A stretch of DNA of 34,465 bases, from assembly GCA_021372585.1 (NCBI GenBank), contig JAJFUD010000006.1:1-34465 (forward strand). The letters are read 5' to 3'. Made by a program: the position numbers and the translations under genes. Below, one piece after another: positions 33,279 to 34,465 of the stretch. Source of the stretch: a bacterium (GTDB lineage Bacteria > Caldisericota > Caldisericia > UBA6126). Under the pieces are notes generated by a model. The model did not search any database. It was not told where the DNA came from and saw only the letters and a list, made by a program, of their open reading frames with translations. The number at the start of each line of letters is the position of its first letter. The stretch's first letter is position 1.

Positions 33279-34465
33279 TTAGTCATCAGGTGCTTTATTT
33301 TCTACATATTTTATGAATCTTGATATTTCATTTTGGTAAAACCAAATATCATCATCAAATAACGTTCCTAGTAATTTTGGTATTTTCAAAGAATGAATAT
33401 ATGTTTCTGAACCTTTTTCTTTTGTATTCCCATTAAATCTTCTAGCAGCTCTTAACCAATCATACAAACTTAAAGGTCTATTATAAACATCTTCATTGTA
33501 AGTCCATGTCATAGCAGTAAATAAGACGCCTATACCAATAGCAATATTTATAAATCTATTAGAGTATCCTTTATATTGTGAATCCTTAAAATTCATATCA
33601 TTAAATATTTTTGAACCAAATGTACCAGCTTGTAAATAACTCCATGCAGTTTTCACATTTAAAAAGTCAAATTCACCACCACCTCCATATCCATATATTA
33701 CATTGCTTTCAACTTTTATGCCATCACCATGTTCAGCATGAGCAAGGCATTTAACTAAGTTTGCTATATCAACCAATCCTAATTGATACCCTAAAAAACC
33801 AAATGTTGTTTTTAATGGGATATTGAGTTTTGGATTGTATACTTTTGCTTTTTCAGCATAGCAACTTACCCAGAAACCAATCTCACGATTAACTTTTTCT
33901 TCTTCCCTATCTCCTGGATAAAAATTATGCATATTTATCGCGATGTAACAACCAATAGTTGCATGGTACATAAATTCATATTCAGCAGAAAGAGTATTTT
34001 TAGTTCTTGGACCTGTTAGTTTTTTGAATTGATCGAAATAATTTTTTCCCATTAGTGATAGATTGTTTAAAAGGCGACCAAGATCTTCTAAAGAAATACC
34101 TTGTGAAGTTATTGTATTTAAAGCTTCTTGAAGACCTTTAATAAAATTTTTTGTTTCAATAATTACCTTTGGATCTGTTATTTCATCTTCAATTGTAATT
34201 TCAATATGGTTATAAATCCATTGAAAAAAAAATTCTTGAGAATTCTCAATTGATCCTGAAATTTTAATTTTTACACCATTCGGTAATGTGGCGAAAAACC
34301 ACCATGTCGCTCCATTGGTATATACCAAATAGCATTGATCATTCTGATGGTTTATCGGGGGTATTAATCCAAGACCAGAGGATGCTAATTCCGGTACACA
34401 GCTGTCCCCTACATTCAGGTTCTGCTCTATTTGATTCAGGTTATGCTCTATTTGATCACCCGAAT
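33279..34465 (-). CDS. Unrecognised AT-rich coding sequence, 5' end beyond window
   Basis: The reverse strand is open from the stop at 33279 to the right edge, about 395 codons, with no stop. The TTG at 34328 has no ribosome binding site, and coding continues upstream of it (SGDQIEHNLNQ...CYLVYTNG), so the true start is most likely outside the window. The product has no signal peptide in view. A heptad-like repeat lies at the visible N-terminus, followed by a beta-rich stretch (YTNGATWWFFATLPNGVKI), a helical middle, LAHAEHGDG, a glycine loop (YGYGGGGEFDF) and one hydrophobic segment (INIAIGIGVLFTAM). The composition is clearly more AT-rich than in the rest of the window. No family recognised. 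It lies 18 bases upstream of the SBBP gene. Confidence 0.7.
   Translation of the reverse strand, partial: SGDQIEHNLNQIEQNLNVGDSCVPELASSGLGLIPPINHQNDQCYLVYTNGATWWFFATLPNGVKIKISGSIENSQEFFFQWIYNHIEITIEDEITDPKVIIETKNFIKGLQEALNTITSQGISLEDLGRLLNNLSLMGKNYFDQFKKLTGPRTKNTLSAEYEFMYHATIGCYIAINMHNFYPGDREEEKVNREIGFWVSCYAEKAKVYNPKLNIPLKTTFGFLGYQLGLVDIANLVKCLAHAEHGDGIKVESNVIYGYGGGGEFDFLNVKTAWSYLQAGTFGSKIFNDMNFKDSQYKGYSNRFINIAIGIGVLFTAMTWTYNEDVYNRPLSLYDWLRAARRFNGNTKEKGSETYIHSLKIPKLLGTLFDDDIWFYQNEISRFIKYVENKAPDD
34413..34454. repeat. Two 21-bp tandem repeats inside the edge gene
   Basis: Two adjacent 21-base units differ at one position. On the coding (reverse) strand they encode the seven-residue unit QIE(H/Q)NLN twice, a heptad-like asparagine-rich repeat. 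The array may continue beyond the window. Confidence 0.8.

Noticed and set aside
1-34465. CRISPR array, tRNA genes, prophage or transposase
   Set aside because: No regularly spaced repeats, cloverleaf-like intergenic segments, integrases or transposase motifs were seen; spacers are all shorter than about 250 bases.

Overview
The window reads as a compact, roughly 40-45% GC bacterial chromosome segment from a strictly anaerobic, probably Bacillota-like (Clostridia-like) organism. The signs are: a paired YmfH/YmfF-type M16 peptidase couple; an rpsU-pgpH-ybeY order that echoes the Bacillota rpsU/yqfF/ybeY neighbourhood; a class I hybrid cluster protein; a ferredoxin-fused, bifurcating-type EtfAB; and a secreted protein ending in a copper-amine-oxidase-like N domain, common in Clostridia. 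Strong Shine-Dalgarno sites are frequent and genes overlap by ATGA junctions. A neighbouring deep anaerobic lineage (for example Atribacterota-like) cannot be excluded from sequence alone.

Layout. 1-3035: a class V aminotransferase (off the left edge) diverges from hcp. 3105-6236: a 1043-residue membrane-anchored gingipain-type (C25) cysteine peptidase, whose extended -10 box sits so close to the ATG that the mRNA should be leaderless. 6299-6826: a small lipoprotein with its own terminator. 7074-8494: a membrane protein and a COG3910-like ATPase. 8524-21746: one tightly packed minus-strand run of thirteen genes, read from right to left: CofE-like ligase, rsmE, mtaB, rpsU, pgpH, ybeY, a CNNM/CBS protein, tpiA, rsmI, metG, tatD, a Nif3 family protein, and a secreted PQQ-type propeller. 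This is mainly a ribosome/tRNA maturation operon with c-di-AMP turnover and, oddly, triosephosphate isomerase inside it. 21844-23834: etfB-etfA, divergent from that operon. 23803-27934 (minus): a secreted CGWC thioredoxin-like protein translationally coupled to two M16 peptidase family proteins. 27982-29526: a propeller-type lipoprotein. 29635-33260 (minus): two coupled secreted propeller proteins (SBBP repeats; PQQ-like lipoprotein). 33279 to the right edge: an AT-rich reading frame of unknown function that stays open to the window end.

How it fits together: the core is housekeeping (rRNA/tRNA modification, methionyl-tRNA synthesis, rRNA processing, c-di-AMP degradation) plus anaerobic redox (Hcp, EtfAB). 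The rest is a large set of exported beta-propeller and peptidase proteins. No tRNA, rRNA, CRISPR array, transposase or complete mobile element was seen. No gene-free stretch exceeds about 250 bases. The most notable points are two apparent leaderless promoters, two related REP-like palindromes at gene 3' ends, the thioredoxin-M16-M16 operon, the orphan ferredoxin-EtfAB next to a CofE-like gene, and the unrecognised AT-rich gene with a 21-bp tandem repeat at the right edge.
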